Of a stretch of 64,000 bases of DNA, positions 42,320-52,657 are shown piece after piece. The notes under the pieces were generated by a model. The model did no database searches, was not told where the DNA came from, and saw only the letters and a list, made by a program, of their open reading frames with translations. The DNA is from Clostridium ragsdalei P11 (GTDB taxonomy: Bacteria; Bacillota; Clostridia; Clostridiales; Clostridiaceae), in the NCBI RefSeq assembly GCF_001675165.1, contig NZ_LROS01000055.1, positions 116,756 to 180,755 on the forward strand. The letters run 5' to 3'. Within the stretch, counting starts at the first letter, position 1; every line of letters begins with the position of its first letter. The position numbers and the translations under genes are program-made.

Positions 42320-44227
42320 ATGCAGATAATCAAAACAAACTTTAACTTTAAGAAGATAACCAGTTGGATTTTAAGTGTATTTATGATATTGAGTTTGATT
42401 ACCTTTGTCGGTCCGTCTTCAGCAGTTTCAGCTAAGACAGATCATTCTGATCCAGCAACAGATTTTGCAGTTTATATTGTTAAAAATGGACAAACCATAC
42501 CACTGCATGAATACTCTATGGCAGAAATGAGGGCTCTTCAGACACCTGATCCGGTATATTACTCTTCTATTGATGCTATGCCAGCGGCAGTTGGTACTAA
42601 GGCACAAGGAGTTTTATTGACCACATTAATAAATGATTTGGCAAAGAACTATAATACAGATGCAGCTAATTATAGTGCGGTTAAGCTTTATTGTACAGAT
42701 ACAAAGCCCAATCCTTATAGAACATATTTGAGAAGTTTTTTATATGGCTCTAAAAGATACTATTTTCCAAATCTATATGCTAATTTTTCTGTAGATCCTG
42801 ATACTGGAGATCCTAAAACTACCAGTGGAGCACTTGATAATCCTACAGAAGTAGAGCCAATGTTTGCTGTAAATTCTTTTCAAGATAGATACTTTAATTT
42901 CGTTACAACACCAGGTAGTACAGGAGAAAGTGAGTTAAAGAGTAAGACAATGACTGGTGTTGAAACATTTCGTTTCTGTTATGGACAGACCATAAAAAAT
43001 GTTACAAATTGTGATTCAATGACAAATGGATATGCGAGATGGACATATCGTGTAGATATTATTTTACCTCAGGCACCAGCCATGACAGCAGATACAGCTG
43101 GGAAAACAGCAGGACAATCAGTTGATTTTAGTTTTACAGATGACGCAGCATGGAGAGGTGCTGTAACAGGAGTTACTGTAAATGGAACTGCATTAGACAG
43201 CAGCAAGTACAGCATATCAGCAGGAAAGATAACAATAGACGGCAGTGAATTTACAGCAGCAGGAGATTATAAGATAGCAGTACAAGCTAAAGGATATAAT
43301 GATGCAGCAGTAACACAGACAATAAAGGCAGCACCAGTTGCAGCACCACCATCTATGACAGCAGACAGCAGTAATAACACAGCAGGTCAGTCAATAGATT
43401 TAACATTTACAGATGATGCAGCATGGAGAAATGCTGTAACAGGAATTACTGTAAATGGAAAGGCATTAGACAGCAGCAAGTACAACATAACAGCAGGAAA
43501 GATAACAATAGACGGCAGTGAATTTACAGCAGCAGGAGATTATAAAATAGCAGTACAAGCCACAGGCTATAGTGATGCGGAAGTGACACAAACAATACAG
43601 AAAGCACCAGCACCAGCATTGACAGCAGATAGCAGTAATAACACAGCAGGTCAGTCAATAGATTTAGCATTTACAGATGATGCAGCATGGAGAAATGCTG
43701 TAACAGGAATTACTGTAAATGGAACTGCATTAGACAGCAGTAAGTACAGTATAACAGCAGGAAAGATCACAATAAACGGCAGCGTGTTTACAGCAGCAGG
43801 AGATTATAAGATAGCAGTACAAGCTAAAGGCTATAGTGATGCGGAAGTGACACAGACAATACAGAAAGCACCAGCACCGATTCCAACAACACCAATTTAT
43901 AAGATTACTCCAGTGGAGGATGCTGCATGTAAGGTTGGATCAGATGACAAAGGAATAACTACATTAACTGTTAACAGCGGTGTTTCTGGATTAAAATATT
44001 TTTCCACAAAAGTTGCTCCTGTTAAATCTCATCAAGGTAATGAAACAGTAGTTTTTGCTAAATATAGTAAGGGTGTGCTAATAGATATGAATGCTACTAC
44101 AGCAGATTTTGATATGGTATCTTCTGCTGGGGCAGGTTTTAATGTTAATGAAGGTGATGTTATAAAGATATACGTAGTAGATCAGCTGACAAATGATACT
44201 AATGTCAATCCAGTAGTATTTCAGTAG
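42320..44227 (+). CDS. Secreted protein: molybdopterin-fold, three HID repeats, shared C-terminal module
   Basis: 635 residues. Signal peptide at about 1-40 (AVSAKT). Molybdopterin-fold domain about 48-250 (EYSMAEMRALQT, YYSSIDAMP, QGVLLTTLIND, KLYCTDTKPNPYRTYLRSFLYGS). Then three ~85-residue repeats (TAGQSVDFSFTDDAAWRGAV...GDYKIAVQAKGY), matching the Shr-type hemoglobin-interacting (HID) repeat family, here probably Ig-like spacers or ligand binders. C-terminal ~105 residues (IYKITPVEDA ... VNPVVFQ) are a module also found in three neighbouring proteins. RBS GGGGG. Anchoring signal not otherwise seen. Confidence 0.72.
   Translation: MQIIKTNFNFKKITSWILSVFMILSLITFVGPSSAVSAKTDHSDPATDFAVYIVKNGQTIPLHEYSMAEMRALQTPDPVYYSSIDAMPAAVGTKAQGVLLTTLINDLAKNYNTDAANYSAVKLYCTDTKPNPYRTYLRSFLYGSKRYYFPNLYANFSVDPDTGDPKTTSGALDNPTEVEPMFAVNSFQDRYFNFVTTPGSTGESELKSKTMTGVETFRFCYGQTIKNVTNCDSMTNGYARWTYRVDIILPQAPAMTADTAGKTAGQSVDFSFTDDAAWRGAVTGVTVNGTALDSSKYSISAGKITIDGSEFTAAGDYKIAVQAKGYNDAAVTQTIKAAPVAAPPSMTADSSNNTAGQSIDLTFTDDAAWRNAVTGITVNGKALDSSKYNITAGKITIDGSEFTAAGDYKIAVQATGYSDAEVTQTIQKAPAPALTADSSNNTAGQSIDLAFTDDAAWRNAVTGITVNGTALDSSKYSITAGKITINGSVFTAAGDYKIAVQAKGYSDAEVTQTIQKAPAPIPTTPIYKITPVEDAACKVGSDDKGITTLTVNSGVSGLKYFSTKVAPVKSHQGNETVVFAKYSKGVLIDMNATTADFDMVSSAGAGFNVNEGDVIKIYVVDQLTNDTNVNPVVFQ
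43081..43875 (+). repeat. Three near-identical ~255-bp tandem DNA repeats
   Basis: Units begin near 43081, 43355 and 43618. They share long identical runs such as GTAACAGGAATTACTGTAAA and ACAGCAGCAGGAGATTATAA. A fourth unit lies in the gene at 55080 (56320-56580), so the copies have been exchanged or spread recently. Confidence 0.75.
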
Positions 44228-44337
44228 TAATTTGTTAGTAGAATTTTGCAGCTGACTGCAAAATTCTACTAATAAAAATATCAAAATTGAACTAAATAAA
44301 AATATAATTAAGAAGATTAAAAATCAGGAGGTAACTT

Positions 44338-45318
44338 ATGGAAAGTAACACAAGTAGAAAAATATTATGTATTTTGTTTTCCGTATTAATTTTATTTGCT
44401 TCAAGTATAGGCTTACCGGAAAAAAATAAAAATGTAAAAGCTGCTAGCTCGACTCCACAAAATGTAACAATAAAAAATTCTAGTGGTGCAGCTCTAACTG
44501 ATGTCAAGCCAGACGATCAAGTAACAGTTTCTGGAACATACACTGCTGATACGTGGGTAAGTATTAAAATAGTGGATGACACTAAAGCCATCGTATTTTA
44601 TGATGCAGTTAAGTCAGGATCAGATGGCAGTTTCAAAGACACGCTAAAAATACCTGAGAATACAGGAAAATTATTGACTGTAGTAACAGGATCAGGATCT
44701 GAGGTGGTTACTTCTACACTTAATGTAGTTAAGAATACTTCACAAGTTAAAGTGACAGGATTGGACTTAGATAAATGCAGTACTAAAGTGGAAATTGGAA
44801 AAACCGTTACTTTAGTTGCAACAGTACTGCCGCAAAATGCAACAGATAAAAAGGTAATATGGAGTTCAAGTGATACAAGTGTAGCAACAGTAGATCAGAC
44901 AGGAAATGTTAAAGGTATAAAAGAAGGAAAAGCTACGATAACTGCAACTACTGAGGATGGAAATATATCAAAAAAATGTGAAGTAAAAGTAATAATTGAT
45001 GAGTGCTTTATAGCAACAGCTGCATATGGGTCAAAGTTTCAGCCGTCAGTTGTACTATTAAGACACTTTAGAGATGATTACTTACTCACAAATAGTTTAG
45101 GAACAGGGTTTGTTAAATTTTATTACAGACATTCACCACCTATAGCAAACTTTATAGCCCATAATGTAGTATTAAAAAATACTGTAAAAGTATTATTAGC
45201 TCCTTTTGTAGGATGTGTTTATGGGATGTATCACCCAATATGTGCAGCTGCAATTTTAGGGGTAATAACCTTAACAATTTTAGCAAAGAGGAGACAGTGG
45301 GCTTACAGCAAACTATAG
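44338..45318 (+). CDS. Secreted Ig-like protein with CFI-box C-terminal domain
   Basis: 326 residues. Signal peptide 1-33 (NVKAASS). An Ig-like strand region (about 35-135), then a Big_2 domain (about 138-220: VTGLDLDKCSTKVEIGKTVT, KKVIWSSSDTSVATVDQTG). The end starts with ECFIATAAYGSKFQPSVVLL and continues RHFRDDYLLTNSLG and YYRHSPPIANFI to two hydrophobic helices: the CFI-box domain, a presumed sorting/anchoring module. RBS AGGAGG. The signal peptide resembles that of the 55080 protein. Confidence 0.8.
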   Translation: MESNTSRKILCILFSVLILFASSIGLPEKNKNVKAASSTPQNVTIKNSSGAALTDVKPDDQVTVSGTYTADTWVSIKIVDDTKAIVFYDAVKSGSDGSFKDTLKIPENTGKLLTVVTGSGSEVVTSTLNVVKNTSQVKVTGLDLDKCSTKVEIGKTVTLVATVLPQNATDKKVIWSSSDTSVATVDQTGNVKGIKEGKATITATTEDGNISKKCEVKVIIDECFIATAAYGSKFQPSVVLLRHFRDDYLLTNSLGTGFVKFYYRHSPPIANFIAHNVVLKNTVKVLLAPFVGCVYGMYHPICAAAILGVITLTILAKRRQWAYSKL

Positions 45319-45457
45319 TATTTTTATACGTAAATATCTAAATTATCTATGTAAAAAAGGACGAGGACCTGGTGGATTTAGATATGTTGTTAAAGTGATG
45401 ACACGGGTTCTTGACCTTTATAACAGTAAAAAACTTTAAGAATAGAGGGGATTAGTT

Positions 45458-48400
45458 ATGTTTACAAAAAAACATAGTCCTTTATTAATAATTCTAGTGA
45501 TTGTGGCCATGATTTTTACAATGTTACCAACTACAACCATGGCAGCCGGGGGGACAGGAAGTTCTGCTGCCGCCTATGAAAGTGGGACAAAGTCTGCAGT
45601 CAGCAGCACACAGTCTGATAATCAGGACTTAGTATTATACACGGCAGATGATTTATTTGCCTTTGCTAAAGATGTAAATAGCGGCAATAATTACAGTGGG
45701 AAAGTGGTACGTCTGGGGGCGGATATTGACCTGAAAGATGCTCCCTGGACCCCTATAGGTTACGTATATAGCAGCTCATTTTATAACACTACTAAAAATC
45801 ATCCTTTTTCAGGAACCTTTGACGGTGACGGATATACTATCAAGGGCTTATTGATAAATGTCAAAGATACTAAAAGTGGTGGTAAGGGGCTTTTTGGACT
45901 GATCAGCTTTGCTGCAGTAAAAAATGTCACTGTAGAGGGCAGTGTTACAGCTGATGATTACAACGAAGCAGGTGGTATAGTAGGTTACGCAGACAATTCC
46001 GATGTAATTAACTGTGTCAATAATGCCAGCGTCAGTGGTAGTGGTTATGTTGGTGGAATCGTAGGTGGGCAAACTGGGGGGACCTATGGTGTTTACAGCT
46101 GTACAAACAATGGAAATGTTACAGAAAGTAGTAATTCAAAGGTACTTCCTGATCAATGTGGCGGCGGTATAGCCGGATGGTCCACTCATATTGCCTGCAG
46201 TACTAACCATGGTACAGTATCTGGCGGGGAAAATTATGAAAGTAATTGTTACATAGGGGGAATTGCAGGAGGTTCAGATACCTCTGTTAATTCCTATAGC
46301 ATAGACCGCTGCTATAATACAGGAGCTGTTAATGCAAATGGACAATATGTTGGAGGTATTAGTGGATACCTGCGCTATGCTACCGTTAGTAACTGTTATA
46401 ACATGGGACCTGTTAGCAGTGCATATGATTATGGTAATGCCGTAAACCCGGGTTATGTAGGAGGAATTGTTGGAGGACTTACGCCCTTCTCTGGTACTGA
46501 CACTAGTACTTTATGCAACTGTTACAACAGGGGAGATTTAAATACTACAGGCAAGGGATTATTTACAACAGGACAAGTTTATGGAGCCCTGTGGGAAAGT
46601 ACTGCAACTAACAACTACGGCAGTACTGATGCGGTTACTGCTGCCAAACTAGGCAAAGAGTATGCTGAGGACACCGCTCCCCAGATTAATGGCGGATGCC
46701 CTGTGCTTGCATGGCAGAAGGAAAATCCAAGTTATACAATTACTTTTGCTACAGATAAAGGTGCCTCCATCACGGTGAAAAACAGCACAGGAGAGACAGT
46801 TAATGCTTCTGCACATGGAACTTACTCCCTGACCTCTGGCAGATACAGCTATACAGCGGCTAATGGTAGTGCCACCGCCAGCGGTACTTTCAATGTAGTT
46901 AAGGATAACAAGACCATTGCTGCATACCTTACCAGCGGTTCCAAAGTTACTTTTGCTGCCGTGCCGCAGAATGCAGATGTGACGGTAAAGAATAGCACAG
47001 GACAGACGATGACACCCAAGTCGGATGGTAGTTATGCACTAATCAATGGAACCTATACTTATACTGCCAGTGCCGGGGGCTGTAACACTGCCAGCGGTAG
47101 TTTTGTTGTGGAAAATGGAACACGAAATATCCCGGTTGTTTTGGTGGAAAGCAGCAAAATTTATAATGTAACAGAGGATAGTTCAATTACCGGCGGTACT
47201 GTTAAAGTAGATCCATTAAGCGGTACAGCAGGTACTCCAGTTACAGTCACAGTGGCACCGGATAAGGGTAAACGTCTGGTTGAAAACAGCCTTAAATACA
47301 CTACGGACAGTGGCAGCAGTGGATATACAGCCATTACCCAAACCAATGGTGTGTACAGCTTTATACTCCCAGGGGCCAATGTTACGATAACAGCTCAATT
47401 TGAGAAAATTCCTACTAAAAGTTACGCTGTTACCCTGGCGCCGGTTCCAGATAAAATTTGGACTGTAACCTCTGACAGGACATCTGCAGAAGAGGGTGAT
47501 ACTGTAACTGTTACCGTATCCGATACCTCTGTTAGCTCCTGGGCTACTGGTTTAGTAGTAACTGGAGCATCCGGCAAGAAATATGATTTTACTACCGTAA
47601 AGGCTGCTACTGGTAATGCAAATAATGTAAATGGGCCTGGAATTTACAGCTTTGTTATGCCTGGGGAACCTGTTACTGTGAACTTCACGGCAGATTACAC
47701 CCCATTGGATGTCTATGTGAAGATTGGCAGCGGCCAGGAGACTTTAGTGCACTCTTATACTAGAGCAGAAATGGAGAAACTTGCAGCGGCAAATACCAGT
47801 CCGTGCTATTACGCAATGTGGGACAGGCTGCCAGCTGCGTTTATGGGAAAGGCAGTCCACTATGTTACCATACCACAGCTTGCAGCTAGTGCTAGCACTT
47901 ATAACAGTGCAGTGCACTTCAATGACTCCAGCTGTACCATGAAGGGATTAAGTTTGGACGGTTGGACCACAAATCTCACCTGGGATTATTTGATGGGTAC
48001 CACCCGTAAATACTATGCAGCTTTAGGAGATCCATATCTGGAAGCGGAAAATAGGACTGGAAAGGATAGAGAGGTACCTCCAGTTCTAACAATTACAGCC
48101 TGGGCAGGAAGGCAGGTGCATGTAGATAACCAGCCTTATGATACCCTTAATGCCTACCGTTTATTTTATGGACTGTCAGCATCAGAATATGGAGATGGAA
48201 GTCTCCCAACAGCTGATGAGATGGACAAAAGATGTACGGCAAATAACACTGCCAAGTTCATTAATAAGCTTGTTTTTATGGTTCCCCAAAGTTATAGCGC
48301 AGCAGTGGATAGCTCTATTAAAGGCGGCAGTTTGAAAATGATCCCAAGCAGCGGTACTGAAGGTACCCAGGTTACAGTTTCTGTTACACCAGACAGCGGT

Positions 48401-49138
48401 AAAAAGTTGGTAAGTGGCAGTCTTAAATATACTGCGGATGGCGGTAAAAGCTATACACCAATTACTGCAGCAAATGGTGTATACAGTTTCAAGCTTCCTG
48501 CAGCAAATGTTACTGTGACTGCACAGTTTGCGGATGCCGGTGCTTCAAACTATAGTGCGACATCAGACAGCAGCATTAAAGGCGGCAGCCTGTCAATTAG
48601 TCCTGGCAGCGGCACTGCTGGTACTACAGTTACAGTTTCCGTGTCACCAGACAGCGGCAAACGTCTTGTATACGGCAGCCTAAAGTACACGAAAGATGGT
48701 GGAAAGACTTACAATGATATTAATGCAGATGGAGGTGCATGCAGCTTTACTCTCCCGGCTGCAAACGTAATAGTAACTGCTAAATTTGAAAATATACCAG
48801 CTGCTGTTTATACAGTTATTCCGCAAATCAATGATGATTATACCATAGGCAGTACTTCAGATGGCATTAAGACTATGACAGTGAAAAGCGGGATAAACGG
48901 TTTAAAATATTTTAGAGTCAATATTGATCCAGTTATAGCCCACAGCGGATTGGAAACCGCAGTTTTTGTGCATGAGCGGGCTGGTGAGCAGCTTGAAATT
49001 AATTCTACAGAAGGAGATTTCGATCTTGTCAGCAGTGCTTCTGCAGGTTTTAATGTGCAGGAGGGAGATGTGGTTAAAGTGTATGTAGTAGATAAATTGA
49101 CTAATGATCCTAATTCTAACCCCATTATTTTTCAGTAG
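45458..49138 (+). CDS. Large secreted GLUG-repeat protein with molybdopterin-fold domain and shared C-terminal module
   Basis: 1226 residues. Signal peptide 1-29. GLUG-type beta-helix repeats fill about 60-430 (GGIVGYADNSDVINC, YVGGIVGGQ, GGISGYLRYATVSNCYN). Ig/Big-like repeats follow (about 430-740). A diverged molybdopterin-fold domain is at about 748-945 (SYTRAEMEKLAAANT, YAMWDRLPAAF, LDGWTTNLTWDYLMGTTRKYY). Two ~85-residue beta repeats (KGGSLKMIPSSGTEGTQVTV / KGGSLSISPGSGTAGTTVTV) precede the C-terminal module ending NSNPIIFQ. Codon use is visibly richer in G and C than in the genes to the left. Probably a wall-associated adhesin or ligand catcher. Confidence 0.72.
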   Translation: MFTKKHSPLLIILVIVAMIFTMLPTTTMAAGGTGSSAAAYESGTKSAVSSTQSDNQDLVLYTADDLFAFAKDVNSGNNYSGKVVRLGADIDLKDAPWTPIGYVYSSSFYNTTKNHPFSGTFDGDGYTIKGLLINVKDTKSGGKGLFGLISFAAVKNVTVEGSVTADDYNEAGGIVGYADNSDVINCVNNASVSGSGYVGGIVGGQTGGTYGVYSCTNNGNVTESSNSKVLPDQCGGGIAGWSTHIACSTNHGTVSGGENYESNCYIGGIAGGSDTSVNSYSIDRCYNTGAVNANGQYVGGISGYLRYATVSNCYNMGPVSSAYDYGNAVNPGYVGGIVGGLTPFSGTDTSTLCNCYNRGDLNTTGKGLFTTGQVYGALWESTATNNYGSTDAVTAAKLGKEYAEDTAPQINGGCPVLAWQKENPSYTITFATDKGASITVKNSTGETVNASAHGTYSLTSGRYSYTAANGSATASGTFNVVKDNKTIAAYLTSGSKVTFAAVPQNADVTVKNSTGQTMTPKSDGSYALINGTYTYTASAGGCNTASGSFVVENGTRNIPVVLVESSKIYNVTEDSSITGGTVKVDPLSGTAGTPVTVTVAPDKGKRLVENSLKYTTDSGSSGYTAITQTNGVYSFILPGANVTITAQFEKIPTKSYAVTLAPVPDKIWTVTSDRTSAEEGDTVTVTVSDTSVSSWATGLVVTGASGKKYDFTTVKAATGNANNVNGPGIYSFVMPGEPVTVNFTADYTPLDVYVKIGSGQETLVHSYTRAEMEKLAAANTSPCYYAMWDRLPAAFMGKAVHYVTIPQLAASASTYNSAVHFNDSSCTMKGLSLDGWTTNLTWDYLMGTTRKYYAALGDPYLEAENRTGKDREVPPVLTITAWAGRQVHVDNQPYDTLNAYRLFYGLSASEYGDGSLPTADEMDKRCTANNTAKFINKLVFMVPQSYSAAVDSSIKGGSLKMIPSSGTEGTQVTVSVTPDSGKKLVSGSLKYTADGGKSYTPITAANGVYSFKLPAANVTVTAQFADAGASNYSATSDSSIKGGSLSISPGSGTAGTTVTVSVSPDSGKRLVYGSLKYTKDGGKTYNDINADGGACSFTLPAANVIVTAKFENIPAAVYTVIPQINDDYTIGSTSDGIKTMTVKSGINGLKYFRVNIDPVIAHSGLETAVFVHERAGEQLEINSTEGDFDLVSSASAGFNVQEGDVVKVYVVDKLTNDPNSNPIIFQ

Positions 49139-49186
49139 TTTAATTGACAATGGAAAAATAAATTAAAGCATGTGGAGGTATAGAAA

Positions 49187-52100
49187 ATGCAAAGATTTCG
49201 GGTTGTTATGAAAAAAAGTATAAGTTGCTTGTGTATATTGGTTATGTTGTTTTCTGCTTTTTTAGTTGGCAGTCCGCTTACGGTTGAGGCTAAGACTGCT
49301 AATAACCCACCGGCTACGGGCGGACTGCAGGTTGATGTAGTGAAAAATGGGAGTCCTGAGCAAGCAGCAAGTTTTAGTATTGAAGACTTGCAGGGATGGT
49401 CCCAGCATGAAGAGAAATACTCTTCCATAGATTCTATGCCTGCACCTGTTGGAACTCTGGCTTCTGGAATTTACTTAAGCCAGGTGCTTCAAGCTTCGGG
49501 AATTCAAAATACGTCGGATGTCGCCAGTATTAAGTTGTATGCGGCGGATGGGTGGAGCCATGTGTTTAGTTCAGACTATCTCTTTGGAAATCCGAGATAT
49601 TATTATCCTAATTTAATTTCCAGTTGGGATACTGATAATCAGAAACCCGGCAGCGGGGCAGGCAGCAATGGTGTGGAAGTTCAGCCAATGTTTGCCCTTA
49701 ATTCCTATCAGGATCGATATCTGGATTTGACAAGTCAGAATGCAGTTGATGAAGTGAAAGCAAAAATGAATGGAGCAAGTATGCTGCGTTTCTGTTTAGG
49801 TGAAAAAGCATCGGACGTTGAAGGAAATGGAACTGTTACAACGAATTTGATTGGAAAATGGATATATCGAATGGACGTAACTTTAAATAATGGAGTGACT
49901 CCGCCGCCGACTAATACTTTGCCCATGCAGTCACCAATTCTGTCAGCTTCCTATACTTCTCAAGGTACTGTAACGGGTACTGTAGGACAGTCTAGTCCCA
50001 TTAATATCACTTTTAGTGATAATGCAGATTGGCGCAATGCAATTACTGGAATAGAGGTTAATGAAAAATCTTTAACTAGCGATCAGTATACAGCTTCACC
50101 AGGCCAGATTACCATATCTGCCAGTGCTTTTCCAGCAGCAGGGACATATTCGGTTGTGATACAGGCTAAGAATTATACGGATGACTGTGCTACACAGATT
50201 ATGACAGTTCCATCATCTTTGGAAGCCCCGGTACCGGTACTAAATGGAGAAATTTTGAGCTGGAAAGCAGTTGCCGGTGCTTCCGGGTACAAGGTTAGTA
50301 TTTCCCCTGCTGTAGGTAAGGCCATTACTAAAACTACAGCAGATACTAGTTTTGATTTGAGCGGTTTGGCTTTAGAATCAGGTAGCTATAGTATTACAGT
50401 AACGGCACAGGCTCCGGCAGGAAGCACACAGTGCAGCGATTCACAGGCTTCGGCTGCCTTGACATATACAGTAGGAAGCGGTAAAACAGGACCTATTTTT
50501 ACTGCGGAGGGCACAGGTAATATTGTTGGAAAAGCCGTGACTATTACCTATAGTCCTTCAGATACTTCTTATAATCAGTCCATTAGTTCTGTAACTGTAA
50601 ATGGTGTTACCGTTGATGCCGGTAAATATGACAAAACGGTGGGCGGACAATTGACTATTGACGGCAGTCTATTTCCCAAAGCTGGAGATTATGTGATTAA
50701 AGTAATGGCATCAGGTTATCAAGACACTGCAGTAATACAGTCTGTTTTTGATTCAACGAAAGCATTGGCCACTTTAAATTTAAGTGGAAGTCCTTCTTTG
50801 ATCTACAACGGGGAACCCTTGCATTTTGTTTTGAGTAATCTTACCCTGGTTGGCAAAAACCAGTATGGTGATTCATATGACATTAGCGGGAAGCCGGTAA
50901 TTTGGAAGGTAGAATCCGGACCTGCTACGGTGTTAGGCAGCACTCTGACCATAAATGGTTCCGGTAAAGTAACAGTTAGTGCATCTATAGGTCAGATTGT
51001 GAGCAACGAGCTAAAGCTGCGTGTGGGCAATTCAGGAGGAATTGACAATCCCGGATATCCTGATGAAATCCTTCTTTCCTGGAAGGAAGACCCTAAAACT
51101 ACCCAGACGGTAACCTGGAGGACGGGAGTAGATACTACACAGAACCAGATCCAGTACATGCCTGCACAGAATTACAGCGGCAGTTTTAGTGGAGGCCAGT
51201 CAGCTACTGCACTGCAAAGCGATCTTTATGATAAGAATTACCATTTTGAAGTTACCTTACGGGGGCTGACCCAAGGAACCAAATATGTTTATCGTGTTGG
51301 TAGGGAAGGGGCCTGGAGCCAGCCAGCCTATTTTACCACCGGCGGCAGAGATAAAGATTTTTCTTTCCTATATATGGGGGATGTTCAGGAAGGTATTGAA
51401 CCCTGGACAGATCTCCTTAAAGATGTTTATACGCAGAATCCCAATTTGAAATTTGGACTTATGGGAGGTGATTTAATTAATGTTGCCAATAGTACCAGTG
51501 AATGGGAACATTTGTTGAATGGGATGTCTCCAGTTTTCAACCAGATTCCTGTGATGCCTACGGTAGGTAATCACGAAGAACCAACGCCTGGTGACCTTAA
51601 GGATTATCCTCTGTACTGGAATTCCTTTGATTTTCCGGATAACGGTCCCGAGGGATATAAGAAACAATTTTATTCTTTTGACTATGGAAACTGCCATGTT
51701 GCCGTGCTGGACAGCAATATTATGGGAACTACAACTCCAGGGAGTAATGATTATAACAAGATAAGCCTCTGGCTTCAAAATGATTTGAACAGCAGTAATC
51801 AAACCTGGAAAATTCTCGTATTTCATCATCCACCTTATCCAGTAGTAGCTGATGCCTACTGCGCTAATATTCAGAAAAACTGGGCTCCACTGTTTGAAAA
51901 ATGCGGAGTCGATGTAGCTTTTGTAGGACATCAGCATGTATATATGAGGACAAAACCTATGTATAATGGTCAAGTTCAAACAGACCCGCAGAAAGGAACA
52001 GTCTATATAATAGGAGATGCAGGAAGCAAGTTTTATCCTCCTGGACTTGATAAGAAATATCAATATTATATTGATAAGCAAATACCTTATAAAAGTAACT

Positions 52101-52534
52101 ACCAATTGGTTAATATTAATGGTAATACCATGACGATAGTAACAAAAGATTCTCAAGGACAGGAAATAGACCGCTATTCCATTGAAAAATCTCCCGCAGT
52201 TTATACCGTTACTCCTATGGCCAATGAAGATGTCTATGAAACTGGTACTACAAGTGATGGAATCAATACCATGACCGTTAAGCCTGGTGTTTCTGGAATG
52301 AAATATTTTAGTGCCAAAGTAACGCCGGTTAAAGAGCATAGAGGAGAGGAATCTGCAGTATTTGTTCAAATAAGAAACGGTGTGCAGGTAAGGAGCAGTG
52401 TGGCAAAAGCTAATTTTGATGTTGTATCCTCTGCCCAGGCAGGCTTTAATGTGCAGGCCGGTGATGTTGTAAAGGTATATATGGTTGATGATTTGACCAA
52501 TGATCTTGACTTGAATCCTGCGGTTCTGCAGTGA
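49187..52534 (+). CDS. Secreted purple-acid-phosphatase-like protein with molybdopterin-fold domain
   Basis: 1115 residues. Signal peptide about 1-33 (TVEAKT). Molybdopterin-fold domain about 40-240 (SIEDLQGWSQ, YSSIDSMP, GIYLSQVLQASGI, IKLYAADGWSHVFSSDYLFG). HID-like and FN3-like repeats about 255-525, a Big-like domain, then the purple acid phosphatase N-terminal Fn domain and metallophosphatase: MGDVQEG, GLMGGDLIN, TVGNHEE, VFHHPPYP and FVGHQHVYM give all metal ligands. C-terminal shared module ends LNPAVLQ. The enzyme part should hydrolyse phosphate monoesters outside the cell. GC-richer than the left part. RBS GGAGG. Confidence 0.85.
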   Translation: MQRFRVVMKKSISCLCILVMLFSAFLVGSPLTVEAKTANNPPATGGLQVDVVKNGSPEQAASFSIEDLQGWSQHEEKYSSIDSMPAPVGTLASGIYLSQVLQASGIQNTSDVASIKLYAADGWSHVFSSDYLFGNPRYYYPNLISSWDTDNQKPGSGAGSNGVEVQPMFALNSYQDRYLDLTSQNAVDEVKAKMNGASMLRFCLGEKASDVEGNGTVTTNLIGKWIYRMDVTLNNGVTPPPTNTLPMQSPILSASYTSQGTVTGTVGQSSPINITFSDNADWRNAITGIEVNEKSLTSDQYTASPGQITISASAFPAAGTYSVVIQAKNYTDDCATQIMTVPSSLEAPVPVLNGEILSWKAVAGASGYKVSISPAVGKAITKTTADTSFDLSGLALESGSYSITVTAQAPAGSTQCSDSQASAALTYTVGSGKTGPIFTAEGTGNIVGKAVTITYSPSDTSYNQSISSVTVNGVTVDAGKYDKTVGGQLTIDGSLFPKAGDYVIKVMASGYQDTAVIQSVFDSTKALATLNLSGSPSLIYNGEPLHFVLSNLTLVGKNQYGDSYDISGKPVIWKVESGPATVLGSTLTINGSGKVTVSASIGQIVSNELKLRVGNSGGIDNPGYPDEILLSWKEDPKTTQTVTWRTGVDTTQNQIQYMPAQNYSGSFSGGQSATALQSDLYDKNYHFEVTLRGLTQGTKYVYRVGREGAWSQPAYFTTGGRDKDFSFLYMGDVQEGIEPWTDLLKDVYTQNPNLKFGLMGGDLINVANSTSEWEHLLNGMSPVFNQIPVMPTVGNHEEPTPGDLKDYPLYWNSFDFPDNGPEGYKKQFYSFDYGNCHVAVLDSNIMGTTTPGSNDYNKISLWLQNDLNSSNQTWKILVFHHPPYPVVADAYCANIQKNWAPLFEKCGVDVAFVGHQHVYMRTKPMYNGQVQTDPQKGTVYIIGDAGSKFYPPGLDKKYQYYIDKQIPYKSNYQLVNINGNTMTIVTKDSQGQEIDRYSIEKSPAVYTVTPMANEDVYETGTTSDGINTMTVKPGVSGMKYFSAKVTPVKEHRGEESAVFVQIRNGVQVRSSVAKANFDVVSSAQAGFNVQAGDVVKVYMVDDLTNDLDLNPAVLQ

Positions 52535-52657
52535 TTAGGTATATATTAAGAGCATCTAGTAGGGGGTGGTAGAAGGTTAAAAGTAAAATTGGAAAGGGGT
52601 GATAAAAATAAATTTATTTAGAAGTTAAATAATATTAAAAAAAGGAGAGATATGACA

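Noticed and set aside
51473..52369. 298-codon minus-strand frame opposite the phosphatase gene
   Set aside because: Antisense shadow of a clearly coding metallophosphatase domain, with Cys/Tyr/Ile-rich translation and no ribosome site.
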